The notes below the pieces were generated by a model that did no database searches, was not told the origin of the DNA, and saw nothing but the letters and a program-made list of their open reading frames with translations. The position numbers were made by a program, and so were the translations under genes. Shown one piece after another: positions 46,152 to 58,054 of a stretch of DNA of 64,000 nt (within the stretch, counting starts at the first letter, position 1; each line of letters begins with the position of its first letter). The stretch is from Aphelocoma coerulescens (lineage: Eukaryota > Chordata > Aves > Passeriformes > Corvidae): positions 1,400,501-1,464,500 of the forward strand of contig NW_027183949.1 of the NCBI RefSeq assembly GCF_041296385.1, written 5' to 3'.

Positions 46152-47688
46152 GGTGAAAATCGGAGACTGCCGATAGGAGGCTTCAAATAAAAGAATGGAA
46201 ACACTCTTTTTGCTGAGTTCTGATGCCGGTCCAATAGAGCAGCTAAGCTCTCAGCTGTTTGCCTCCTCCCTGCCAATCCAGCACTTTCAGCCTGGAACAA
46301 AGGCCCTCTCTGCAAAGAAACTGCTGGCTGGTTTCCTTCTCCTGCTGTTCATTGACACAGGTAGAAAAGCAGACTAGTTTGGATGCTGAGTCTGTCCAAA
46401 CGGACAGTGAGCTTTGCCATGTGAAGCCAAGACACGGAGTCTTGAGCCCTGCGACAGTGTCATGGGAATCACCTTTGTTGCTGCTGCTGTCTATTGTCAC
46501 TGCTGAGGGTGCAGTCCCATGGGAGCACATGCCCTGTCTCTAGAAGCCAGAGCCGAGCAAGGCACTGGGCTCTAAAATCTTCCCTTGGCAGGCTTCTGGG
46601 GTCTCCAGCATTGCTTTCAAAGCCAAACAGGGAGAAGGCAAGCTGTGTGTAGCTCTTGGTATTGTAGAGTGTCTCAAACTTGCTAAGTCCTAGGTGTTTG
46701 AGGTAAGATCAGTTTGGAAGGACTGTGAGGTAGAACTAGTGCAAGACAGAAAAGGGGAGCATAGAAGGGAAGCAATTAATAGTATACGGGAACATCTTGG
46801 GTTGTTTCTTTCCGTTTGCATGTCCCTTCTGGGAAGCTGTTTTGCTTTTGCAAGAATCTTGTCCACAGTGATGTTTGCTCTTTTCAAGACCCTTTCCTGG
46901 AGACCGAGCTGGAGCTCCTGTCACAAGATGTGCCATCACATGCAGCTTCTCTTGGCTTGCCACACTGTGCGTGCAGCAGGACTCTTGCAGCAAAGCAGGA
47001 CCAAGGTTTTGAGAGCTTGACAACTTGTCCTTTCTCCTCCTGGTGGACTAGCGAGTTGTGCCGTGGGTAAGGTTTTCATCGTTACTGTTGTAGGCTAAGG
47101 AAACAGGAGGAGGGGGTAGCAGCAATTGTTAGGCTGGCTGAATGGAGAGAAAGAATCTCCGGAGCCTGCAGCCAGAAGTGGAGAGCTGGGGGCTAATCCT
47201 TCCAAGCTCTCAGTGGACATCTTGCAAGTGAGCTGGACTGTGAAAATGGTCTGACAGAGGCAGTTGGTTTCTGAGTTCAGCGTAGATACTTGCACATCTG
47301 GTGCGTTGGTGCTCAAATCGAGAGTGCAATCGGTTCACAGGAAGCAGCAGAAGAAGCTGGAGCTCGCCGAGCAGGCGACTGAAAGAATCTGCAAAGGAGA
47401 AATGCGGGAAATGACTTGGTGTACCTTGCCTGGAAGAAGGGTAGTTTTTTTGAATAATTCCTAATCCGTTCCCTTGGCTTTTGACTTTCCTAACAAGGCC
47501 ATTTGCATTCCCGATTCAGCACGAGTGAGAGGCCCGGGCTTACGGAAGTGCGCCAAAGATTCCTCCGCAGTGACGCTCAGGTGGAAAGAGGAGCGGGGCG
47601 CCTGAGCAGCCTCCGGGGAAGCATCCCGCGAGGTGCAATTTGCGCCGTGCTGGGAGAGGAGCAGGGGGAGAAGGATGGGCCTTGCGTA

Positions 47689-47715
47689 GCAGCAGCAGCA
47701 GCAGCAGCAGCAGCA
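47689..47715 (+). repeat. (GCA)9 microsatellite, unit 3
   Basis: Still nine triplets. Confidence 0.9.
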
Positions 47716-47944
47716 AGTTTGGGCCGCAGGACATTGGGCCTGCGCCGCTGCCCCACAATGGGCGGGCGTGTTCCCGGGGCTGCGGCCCTGGCACCGCGTC
47801 CACTGAGCTGCCGACGCTGCGGGAGCTCCCCGGGCTGGGCTCGGGGTCCCGCTGGGACTGGGCAGCAGGCTGTGCTCTCACTGTGGTCAGCAGCAGCGGG
47901 ACGTACCTCTGGACATCCACGTCTCCTGCTGCTGGGAAGAAGCA

Positions 47945-48358
47945 ATGAAGCGAGTGCAGAAGTTCTGCTTCCTCTTTCTCCCGGTGGATTTTTTCGTTTC
48001 ATTCCACACTCCAGAGGCAATTTCTGTGCTGGCCTCTGGCAGCTGATTCTATTTCAAGAGCACCAGCAAAAGGGCTGTGTTTGAGCGCTGTGAATGTGGC
48101 CTGTATGGCTTTCATTCTCCTCGACTTTTTGCTTATAGACCTGTGAACATTTCAAGATCTGCTAATCAGGATGCCTGCAACAAAGCATCTGAATTCCCCA
48201 TCAGAAAAGCACTGTGGCTAGCACCGATCAAAAGAGGCAATTGCAGTTTTTCAGATAAAATTCAAGTGGCAACCAGAAGAGGGGGAAGAGCAGCCATGAT
48301 CTGTAATTCCCAAGGCAAACGCAAGAAAAGCCTCCTGCTGTCACCTGAGGATGAGTGA
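47945..48358 (+). pseudogene. PA-domain E3-ligase-like remnant, unit 3
   Basis: Identical to the other two copies; in-frame TGA at 48044-48046. Confidence 0.5.
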
Positions 48359-48858
48359 AACGGTGCTGGGAACAGTGCTGGAACCGGATCCTTTCTTTCT
48401 CTGAAGGTTGCATCAGGGCAGCACAGCCGGGCTCTGAGGAATCAGGTCTGTTTGTGGCTGATTGTGTCTCTAGTCCAGAAATTCACCGGGAAAAACCTCT
48501 TGGGAAGCCGAGGCACAAGCAGGTGGGAAGGGGCTGGCGCTGCTGCTGCTCTTGGCCAGGAGCCCCGGCTGTGCCGGTACAGGGCCCACTGCGCGGTGGC
48601 TCCTGCTGCTGCCAGAGCTGGGCGGGTCTCAGGGACCGGGAATGGACACGGGGGACAGCAAAGGCTGTGGGGGGCTGCAGCGATGTTCACACATGGGCCA
48701 GCGCCAGCACAGAGCTTCAGCCCCGCAATTATCCCAGAGGGAAATGCTGGGGAAAGGCTCCATTTCAGCTTTCCTTTACTCATCACTGTGAAGTGACCAA
48801 AATAAAAGGAGAACAAGCAGAGCCCGATCTCTTCTCCTTCGGAAGGAGTCCCATGCCT

Positions 48859-49152
48859 TGGGCTGTGAGAGGCCATGAGGGGCTGTGAAGGGCTGTGAGG
48901 TGCCATGAGGGCTTGTTAGGGGCTGTGAAGGGTCATGAGGAGTCGTGAGGGGCCGTGAGGGGCCATGAGGGGCCATGAGGTGCTGTGAGGGGCCATGAGA
49001 GATTGTTAGGGGCTGTGAAGGGTCATGAGGGGCCATGAACTGTGAGGGACTGTGAGCTGCCATGAGGGGCCCTGGGGAGCTGTGAGGGGCACCGAGGGGT
49101 CATGAGGGGCTGTGAGGGGCCTTGAGGGGCCATAAGGGTCTCTTAGAGGCTG
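48859..49152 (+). repeat. 10-bp minisatellite, unit 3
   Basis: No length change relative to 2857-3150. Confidence 0.85.
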
Positions 49153-49167
49153 TTGGAGGCCAGGCGC

Positions 49168-49477
49168 CTCATGGAACCAAGGGTCAGTTATGACACTGTG
49201 CAAGCAAGGAGATCATGGTTGACAGTACAGAACTTCATGGAACCACAGGCCCATTGTTACACAGCAGGGCCGCAGAAGCAAGGAGATCATTGTGACACTA
49301 CACAACCTCATGGAATCAAGGCGTCCATGTTACGCTACTGAACCTCATGGAGCCAAGGGTCCATTGTGACACTGCGGACCCAAGGAGACTGTTGCTGACA
49401 GAACGAAAGTTCATGGAACCAAAAGTCCATTGTGACATCGTGGGGCCTCATGGAAGCGTGGAGACCATTATGACACT
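49168..49477 (+). repeat. 37-bp satellite, first block, unit 3
   Basis: Counterpart of 3166-3475. Confidence 0.8.
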
Positions 49478-50313
49478 TTGTTACTATCTGATTTACACCC
49501 AGAAGGGCAAAGAAAACAAAATCTCTGAGTATAAAAAGGAAAGAACTTTGAAGGTTCAAAATATTCCCAGAGATGAGATTAAAACCAAACGAGATTAAAT
49601 GTTGGTGCCAAAAAAATGGGTATCTGTTTATCTAATGGTAAGAGAGGCAAAGCGAAAGACGGAGAAAAGTAGAGAAGAGTTAGAAAAAGCCAAGGTTACT
49701 CTAAAAGCATAGGATAAGTCACCACCACACTGTGCTACCTTTGTTGCTGCTGAGACAGGGTGGGGGAAGTGGAGAAGTTTTTGCCTTTTTTTTTTTCTGC
49801 TGTTTGAAGCGTCTTATCTGCCTCTTCCCATCTCTGGAGCAGTTTGGCTGGAAAGCGGCGGCCCGTCCTCCGAGATGCAGGCTCCATGCTTGCAGCTGAA
49901 CCTCGGTCCGCCTGGGACGAAGGAGCAGGGGTAGGGGTTGCACAGCTCACTCGGGATTTCAGTCCAGGGTGAAGGATTGGGGGGTTCTCCCCAGGCGGGC
50001 GGCGTCGGCTCCCGGAGGCCTCAGGGTGTCTCGTGGCTGGCGGTGGTGGTGGTGTGGGGAAAGGCAAAGGGCAGGGATTCTACCTTTCGCTTTCGCCTCC
50101 ACATTTTGCACCAGTTTTGCCTTCCTTTTCATGGGCCTCAAGGCGGGCTATGCACGGCCCGTACGGCACGTAGTTTCCAGGCGTTCAAAAGTGATTATGA
50201 TAAGCAGCCATAATGACGAAGCACTTTTGAAGCCTTTCTGGTGCTGAGCAGTGATAATGACAAAGCATTTTTTGGAGCCTTTCTCCTATGATTAGGCTCT
50301 TGCACACTTCAGA

Positions 50314-51177
50314 ACCAAAAGGCCATTGTGACACCGCAGGGCCTTGTATAACCAAGGGGTCATTGTAGCACGGCAGGGCCTCGTGGAATCAAGGGGATCG
50401 CAGTGACACTGTGGGGCTCCATGAGGCCACGGGGCCATTCTGACTGTGTGGAAGCAAGGATACCATTGTTACGCTACGGGGCATCACGGAACCAAGGAGG
50501 CCATTGTGAAGCAGCGGGGGAACCCGCTGAGACTATTATGACACTTCAAGGCCTTGTGACACTGAAGGGCCATTGTGGACCTGCAGGGCCTCGTGGAACC
50601 AATGAGACCATTGTGACATCACAGGGCCTCATGGGAGCCAGGGGCCATTGTGACACAGCCAGGCCTCATAGAACCAAGGGGCCCTTGGGACACTGCGTGG
50701 CACCATGGGGCCAAGGAGACCACTGTGACACTACAGGGCACCACGGAACTAAGAACTACGTAACAGTAAGAGGCCCAATGGAATCAAGGGGCCATTGTGA
50801 CACCACAGGGCCTCATAGAACCAAGGAAACCATTGTGACACTGCAAGGTCTCATGGAAGCAAAGGGCCAGTGTGACACAGCCAGGCCTTGTGGAACCAAG
50901 GGGCCACTGTGATCCTGAGGAGCCCAATAGAACCAAGGAGCCATTGTGACACTGCAGGACCTTATGGAATCATGGAGACCACTGTGACACTCTGTGACCT
51001 CATGGAACCAGTGGGCCATAGTGTTATTTTGCAGCCCCATGGAAGCAAGGAAACCGTTTGGACACAGCAAGGCCTCATGGAAGCAAGGGGCCTTTGTGCT
51101 GCTGTAGAGCCAAGGAGACCACTGTGATATTGCTGGGCCTCAGGGGAACAAAATTGTGATGCTGCAGGGCCCCAAGG
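50314..51177 (+). repeat. 37-bp satellite, main block, unit 3
   Basis: Counterpart of 4312-5175. Confidence 0.85.
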
Positions 51178-51207
51178 ATCCAAAGAACATGGAACAGGAC
51201 TGGTTGG

Positions 51208-52107
51208 CTTGGCCTCCTGGGGCCACCTGCCTGGTCCGGCTGACCTTGGCATGTTGAGGGTTGCTTCTCATCTGCCCCTGAAATGCTGGAGTTCCTTGCT
51301 TTCCTTTCTGTGGGAAAGAACTGTCCTTCTCCTCCAGGGACCCATGGCTGAAATTAGGATTCTACCTCCAAATTTGATTCTATCCGAGGATTGTTCCCAT
51401 GTGAAACCTGCCAGGACAGACAGCTCAGGCTGGCCTTGGCCTCTTAGGGGCCACCTCTCATCTGCCTTCAAAACACGGGGGGGCTGTGCTTTTCTTCCCA
51501 TGGAAAAAAACATCTTTCAAGTCCAGCCATCCATGGCCAAAACTGGGAATCCACCTCTGAAATTCCATCTATCCAAGGAATAGCTCCCAGACAAAAGCTG
51601 CCAGGAATGTCCAGCTTCCCTTGCATTCCTGAGGGCCAGCTCTCATCTGCCTTTGAAACACTGGGGCTCCTCACTTTTCTGCCAATGGAAAAGAACTGTC
51701 CTTCTTGGCCAGACGTCCATGGACAAAACTGGGATTTGGCCTCCCAAATTCCCTCTATCCAAGGACCGCTCCAAGACAAAAGCTGCCAAGACAAACAGGT
51801 CTGGCTGGCCTTGGCCTCCTTGAGCCACCACTAATCAGCCTTTGAAACCCTGGGGCTCTGCCCTTTCCTTCCTGGGGAGAAGAGCTGTCATTCCGGTCCA
51901 GGCACCCACAGCTGAAATGGAACTCCACCTCCAAAACTCCCCATATGTCCAAGGGTTGCTTTCAGACAGAAGCTGCAAGGACAGACAGGTCTGGCTTGCC
52001 TTGGCCTCTGGTGGCTGCCTCTCATCTGCCTTCAGAACACTGGGGTTCTGTGGTTTCCTTCCTGTAGAAAAGAACCGACCTTCTTGTCCAGGTGCCCGTG
52101 GCCTCAA
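51208..52107 (+). repeat. 190-bp satellite, unit 3
   Basis: Counterpart of 5206-6105. Confidence 0.85.
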
Positions 52108-54672
52108 GCACATGATCACTACATAGGGACAAAGGGGCTCTGTGCTCAGTGGAGTGGAGCCTGAGGACAGTGGAGGAGAGTCCTGGGAGGGCTTGAAGGG
52201 TGGTTTCAGAGATGGTGGATCCTTTTGACATAGTAGAGAACAGCCGGCAAAAGAAAGAATTAATGCAAAGGGCAGGTGGGGAGGTCCAGACTGGACACAA
52301 GGAGAAAGGAATTTCTCTCCCAGGGCAGTGCTGTGGTGCCACGTGTCCCCCAGAAGGAGTCTGGAGCAGCCCAAGGCTTTGCGTGCCAAGGCAGAGCCAG
52401 GCAGGCCGCAGAGCCATCAGCAAAGGAAGGGGCCGGGGAGGTGGGGCAGCCGGGGGGATGAGGACAGCCTGCAGGGACAGAGACACAGGGCACGGACACT
52501 GTAGGACAGCCTGGGCCGGAGAGGGCAGAGGGATGTGCAGAAGCTGCAAGGCCCTGACAGAGGCAACTTCTGCAGCACTTTGGCCAGGGCTGCTGTCCCT
52601 GCCCCTGGGGCCAGTTGGGAGACAAGTGACCCTTGCAGCCCTGGGGCCTCATTGCCTCTTTTTTCCTGCTCAGCAGCCTGGCAGGGGGCACCCCATGGTC
52701 CTGCCCTTGGCATTGCACATGCCCACATCCCAGTGCCCCGGGAAGAGTCCCGAGCAATGAGGGAGGGACAGGATCTGCCTTTCCGGCAGCTGGGGCACTG
52801 CCTGCAGCCAGCCCGGGCACGGCACAGAGGCACAGAGGGGTTCCATCAGTTAGGGCTGGGAAGATGCTGACAAGTGACCGGGGGAGAATCATTCCCAGCC
52901 CTTGACACAGGAAGCCTCTGGCTGCAGGACAAAGCAGCTGCAGTTCCTGAAATGATCTCCTCAAGCTGGAACATACCACTGACTGTGGATTCAGGAAGTA
53001 CATTCTCTGAGTATCCCTGGTGTAGAACATGAGGACATGCTCAGGGCTTAGGCTCAGTCCAGTAATATTTCCAAGACAAGCCTTTCTATAAAGATGAAAT
53101 TTCCTGAGAGTGTTTTCCGTTTCCTACTCTTGCGGAATGGGAGGGGGGGAAGTGATAAAGGAATTCTTCATTTTTAAGAGTCCCTAAGGCATGGGAAGTG
53201 TAACTTGAGTGCTCTGCAGGAGTTTCCTAAAGTGCTTTCAAGGCACTCCTCTGCCCATGGAGAGCACCGGCATCACCTTTGCTGGACCCGCCAGGCTTAG
53301 TCTGACCTGTCCTTTCTCCCACCTGCAAACAGAACCTGTCCCCAGCCAGTGCCCTGCAAACAGGCAGGTTTCTGTAGGGCCAAGGAGAGTGCACAGAGAT
53401 ATGGGGTCTGTGAGTGCTGGCAGGAAGAGATCAGGCACAGGGAAACATCTCCAGGAGGAAGATCTTCAGCACGCAGAGAGAAGATCAGGCAATGAGAGAA
53501 AACAAAAGGCAGAAATGTTGTGGCACGGAGAGCTTAGAGACCTCCACAGGATGCCCTCGAGTGCAGCCCCTCCCTCTGAACAAGCCCCCTCCCCTCCTCT
53601 CTCCCTCAGCCAAGCCTCTGCCCTCAGGGCCGGGGCTCCAAGGCGTGAAGCCCCTCCTGTGCAGGCAGAGCTGCAGCAGAGCTGTGGGGCAGCTCTGCGG
53701 TCCCGGGCCCAGTTCCCTCTGCAGAGCACAGGGCCGGGAGCATCTGCCTGGCACTGGGGGGCTCTGGGAGGGGGCACAGCTGGCTCAGCTGGCTCAGGGT
53801 GACGCTGTCCCCAGTGCCCGGCTGTGGGCAATGCAGCCAGGGAAGGAGCTCCATCTCCCTACATCCAATGCCATCATTAGGACACTTGGCTTTCTTCTTG
53901 AGGATTCCCCCTAAGCTCGGAGCTTCCCTCCAGGACGCAAACAGGTCGTGTAGCATCTTTGTGTTACCTGAAAGCCCCACAGTGAGACACAGAAGTTTGA
54001 TGATGGACAAAGTGCTGTTGGCTTGGTGCAATGAGCCATGTGTGTATTTGGCTACCAATGTGGGGCTGAGACCTCGAGAAGGGGATGGACATTTGATGGG
54101 CTGTGGTGGATCGATCTGCTCTCAGCAGTGTTGGGATGGTTTCTAAGGGAAATATGGGAGGGTGATTATCCTCTGTCTGACAAGGGTGAAAGCCCAGAGG
54201 ATCTTGGAACAGGACAGAGTGACAGAGCACCTCCCCTCACTCTCCACTCACCGCCTTGCCTCACAGAACTCGCTCTATTCTCCCCGAGGGCAGCAGCAAT
54301 GCTGAGTGTTTCTGACATCCAAAACCAGTCAGCCGGGGAGATGAAGAGGAGCTGTAAAAACCTCTAGAACACTTTAACAGCTTTTGCCATTCCTGTTCTT
54401 GGGCCCTGGGAGTGCCCTTGTGTTAGCTGGGGTTTCAAAGTGTAACACCAGGACAGGTGGCTGTCCCCCTCCCACTTCTGCACAGCAAGGCTGAATTATA
54501 AAACCCCCCGGAGCAATTGCCCTGAAACTCATGTCGCACGCAGCCAGCACCAAGCAGGGCTGCGGCTGGAGCTGAAGGAAGATCTGCTAGAAAAACAGAA
54601 GGGTGTTGTCGGTGATGGAACACGGACTTCGCCGGCCGCATGCAAAGCCAAATTTCCTCGCACGAGTCACAT

Positions 54673-54681
54673 CTTTATATA
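54673..54681 (-). promoter_or_regulatory. Candidate TATA box, unit 3
   Basis: Counterpart of 8671-8679. Confidence 0.3.
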
Positions 54682-55055
54682 CTGTTCCAAACCCACAGTT
54701 CAGCAGCTACAAACTTCAGCTTCTAAGGTTATATGTTTTACATCTCCAAGGGCTACAGATTACCATCTCCTCGCCCAATCTCCCGTTAACTATCCTACTC
54801 TTTGTCTCGCCTCTTGCTCTTTGTCTCGCCTCCTGCCAGACGCGGCCCCGGCCCGCCCCGTCTCTCGTCTCTCGCAAGGCCCCCCCAGGCCAGCCAAAGC
54901 CGTTCTCCGTGGCGACACTCTGAATCCCCATAAGGTGTCAGTGTGTGACAGGAGAAGCATTTGTGGGACATGGCTTTGATTTGGCTGAGAGCCGTTTCCC
55001 TTAAGCTGTCACTGACTTTTCTCCATGAACAGGTCCCCATGTCCACACACAGCCA

Positions 55056-55406
55056 ATGTCCAACAGCAGCTCCATCAGCCCCTTTCTCCTGCTGCCATTG
55101 GCAGACACGCGGCAGCTGCAGCTCCTGCACTTCAGTCTCTTCCTGGGCATCTCCCTGGCTGCCCTCCTGGGCAGCGGCCTCATCATCAGCGCCGGAGCCT
55201 GCGGCCAGCACCTGCACAGCCCCATGTTCTTCTTCCTGCTGACCCTTGCCCTCACCGACCTGGGCTCCATCTGCACCACTGTCCCCAAAGCCATGCACAA
55301 TTCCATTTTGGGACACCACAACCACCTCCTACGCAGGAGGTGCTGCACAGCCCCTTTCTCTTTCTCTTTCTCCTTCTCTCTTTCTCCTTCTCTTTCTCTT
55401 TCTCCT

Positions 55407-55439
<33 letters not shown>

Positions 55440-56218
55440 TTCTCTCTTCCTCTTCCTCTTCCTCTTCCTCTTCCTCTTCCTCTTCCTCTTCCTCTTCTCT
55501 CTTTCTCTCTTTCTCTCTTTCTCTCTTTCTCTCTTTTTCTCTCTTTCTCTTTCTCTCTCTCTTCCTCTTTTTCATTTCAGCGGAGTTTTCCCTCCTCGCC
55601 GCCGTCGAGTGCTACGACCGCTACGTGTCCCTCTGCAAACCCCTGCACTACGGGACCCTCCTGGGCAGCAGAGCTTGTGCTCACATGGCAGCAGCTGCCT
55701 GGGCCAGTGGCTTTCTCAATGCTCTGCTGCACACGGCCACTACATTTTCCCTGCCCCTGTGCCAGGGCAGTGCCCTGGGCCAGTTCTTGGGTGAAATCCC
55801 ACAGTTCCTCAAGCTCTCCTGCTCACACTGCCACCTCAGGGAACTCGGGCTTGTTGTGTTTTCCATCTGTTTAACTTTTGGTTCATTTGTGTTCCTTCTT
55901 TTCTCCTATGTGCAGATCTTCAGGGCTGTGCTGAGGATCCCCTCTGAGCAGGGATGGCACAAAACCTTTTGCACGTGCCTCCCTCACCTGGCCATGGTCT
56001 CCCTGTTCCTCAGCACTGGCTTTGTTGCCTGCTTGAAGCCCCCCTCCAGGTCCTCCCCATCCCTGGACCTGGCACTGCCAGTTCTGTACTCGGTGCTGCC
56101 TCCAGCCCTGAAGTCCCTCATCTACAGCCTGAGGAACCAGGAGCTCAAGGATGCCCTGAGGAAAATGATGACTGGATGCTTTCCAGAAGCAAAAACCTGC
56201 CTGTTTTCAGCTCCATAG
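55056..56218 (+). pseudogene. Olfactory receptor pseudogene, family 14-like, unit 3
   Basis: Identical lesions to units 1 and 2, with the CT tract at 55352-55572. Confidence 0.9.
55352..55572 (+). repeat. CT-rich microsatellite, unit 3
   Basis: Length unchanged from 9350-9570. Confidence 0.95.
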
Positions 56219-57881
56219 GCTAAAGTGTAATCATTAGAGGCCCAGCCTGCCTTCTCAGGTTGTTTTGGTGGTGGTGCTTTGGGGGCTTTTTTTCTTTTCC
56301 TATGTTAATGTTGTACCCAAAAGATTTTGTTATGCATCTTATTCCCTGTTTACAGGCTGAATGGGACTGTTGACAGGGACTGTGTCAATGAGGAGTCTGC
56401 TCTGTGTGTATTCACATGAAAGAAAGGACCCATCAGCAAGGTCTTTGTTCAAGATCCTTTGGTTGAGTCCATCCCTGAAGCTGGAGGGCAGGACCAGTTT
56501 TGCAGGCGTGGGGCAGGGAAGAGTCCCAGCAGAGCAGCACAGCCAGGGAGCAGCAGAGCTTGGTCTTTTCAGAGCTCCTCTCTTATTACTTCCACTCTCT
56601 CCTTTGGAGCTGCTGTGATGGTGTAAGGCCAACAGCTCTGTGCGGGTGGTGCGAGTCCTGCTGCGTGTCACAGGCAGGGACAGGCCATGGGCACTGCTGG
56701 GACACAGCTGGGCTCCGCCACAGCAGTTCCATCAGCAAAGGGCATCTCCTGAAGGCACTGCAGGAAGGCTTTGCTCTCCCTGCACAGTCACTGTCAGGAA
56801 GAGGCCCAAGGAAGAGACTCTAAAGAGGCTGCCTGTATTCCTTGTTCTCCCAGGGCTCAGTGGGATGAGATCAGGGTCCCAGTGTGGCCTTCAAGAGACT
56901 CAGGTGTGGTTCAGGTTTTGCTTGGTGGTGGCCAGTGCCCACCAGATGGTGAATGGTCTGTGATGAACCTTCCTGGGGCTCTGCAGCTTGTGCCAGGCCT
57001 GATGGCAGGGGAATGTTCTTCTGGAGGGACTTGGGAGCTGCCAGGAGAACGCAGGGGACCTGCAGGGACAGTGTGTGCCAGGGATCAGCCGTGAGTGGAG
57101 CTCCCTGGGCACAGGCCTGTCCAGGGTGGGCTCACCCAGAGATAAAGGACTGAATGTTTCCTGTGAGCCATGAGAGCTCTGCAGCCCCAGGGGACACAGC
57201 AGGTACAGGGAAAGGAGTCTGGGCAGTGACTCGTCTGACCCTCTGGGAACTTGCAGAGGAGGATCCAGGGCAGCCCCAGCCCATGCGCCAGCCCTGGAAC
57301 AAGGCAGGCACCTCGGAGCACCCTCCATGGCCACAGCAGAGCCTGTGTGGGAGGGGGTCCGTGCAGGGAGCACCATCAGCTGCAGAGCTCTGTCTCCCAG
57401 CTTGAGCAGCACAGCCCAGCAGAGGCAGCCCATGGCCCCGGGCAGCACAGCCCCCATGCTCTGCAGAGCAGCACCCCCAGCTCGGGGGCTGTGGGCAGCA
57501 GGGCAGAGGCTACAGCAAGGGCTGCTCAGGCCAGCACAGACGTGTTCCCCTGGGAAAGGCTCTGTGGGGAGCTGGGATGGGCCAGGAGAAGAGCAGCAGC
57601 TCGTGTGTGTGCAGAGGAGCCCTGGCAAGAGGCTGCCCTGTCCCTGGGATAGCAGCAGGAGCAGCCTGAGGAGCCCCAGAGCCAACTCTCTGCTGCTGTG
57701 CTGGGCAGCGGGGCCCTGGGGCTGCAGGAGCTGCCCGAGCTGAGGATCTCCTGAGCATTCCAGACACAGAGTCACTGTCCCGCACCTCCAGTGCCTCCAG
57801 TTCCTGCTGCAGGGCCAGACAGGACTGGGCTTCTTTGCAGGGCTGGGGCCGGGGCAGGGAGAGGAAAACAATGGACCCTTG

Positions 57882-58054
57882 ATTATAAGACTCCCCTCCG
57901 TGTCACAATGCTCTCCATGGTTCCACGAGGCCTTGCAGTGCCACGCTGGCCCCTTGGTTCCTTTGGGCCCCACGCTGTCACTGGGGTGCCCTTGGTTACA
58001 CGAGGCCCCACGGTGTCACAAGGCACCTTTGGTTCTCCGAGGGCCCTCAGCGTC
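57882..58054 (-). repeat. 37-bp satellite, inverted patch, unit 3
   Basis: Counterpart of 11880-12052. Confidence 0.75.
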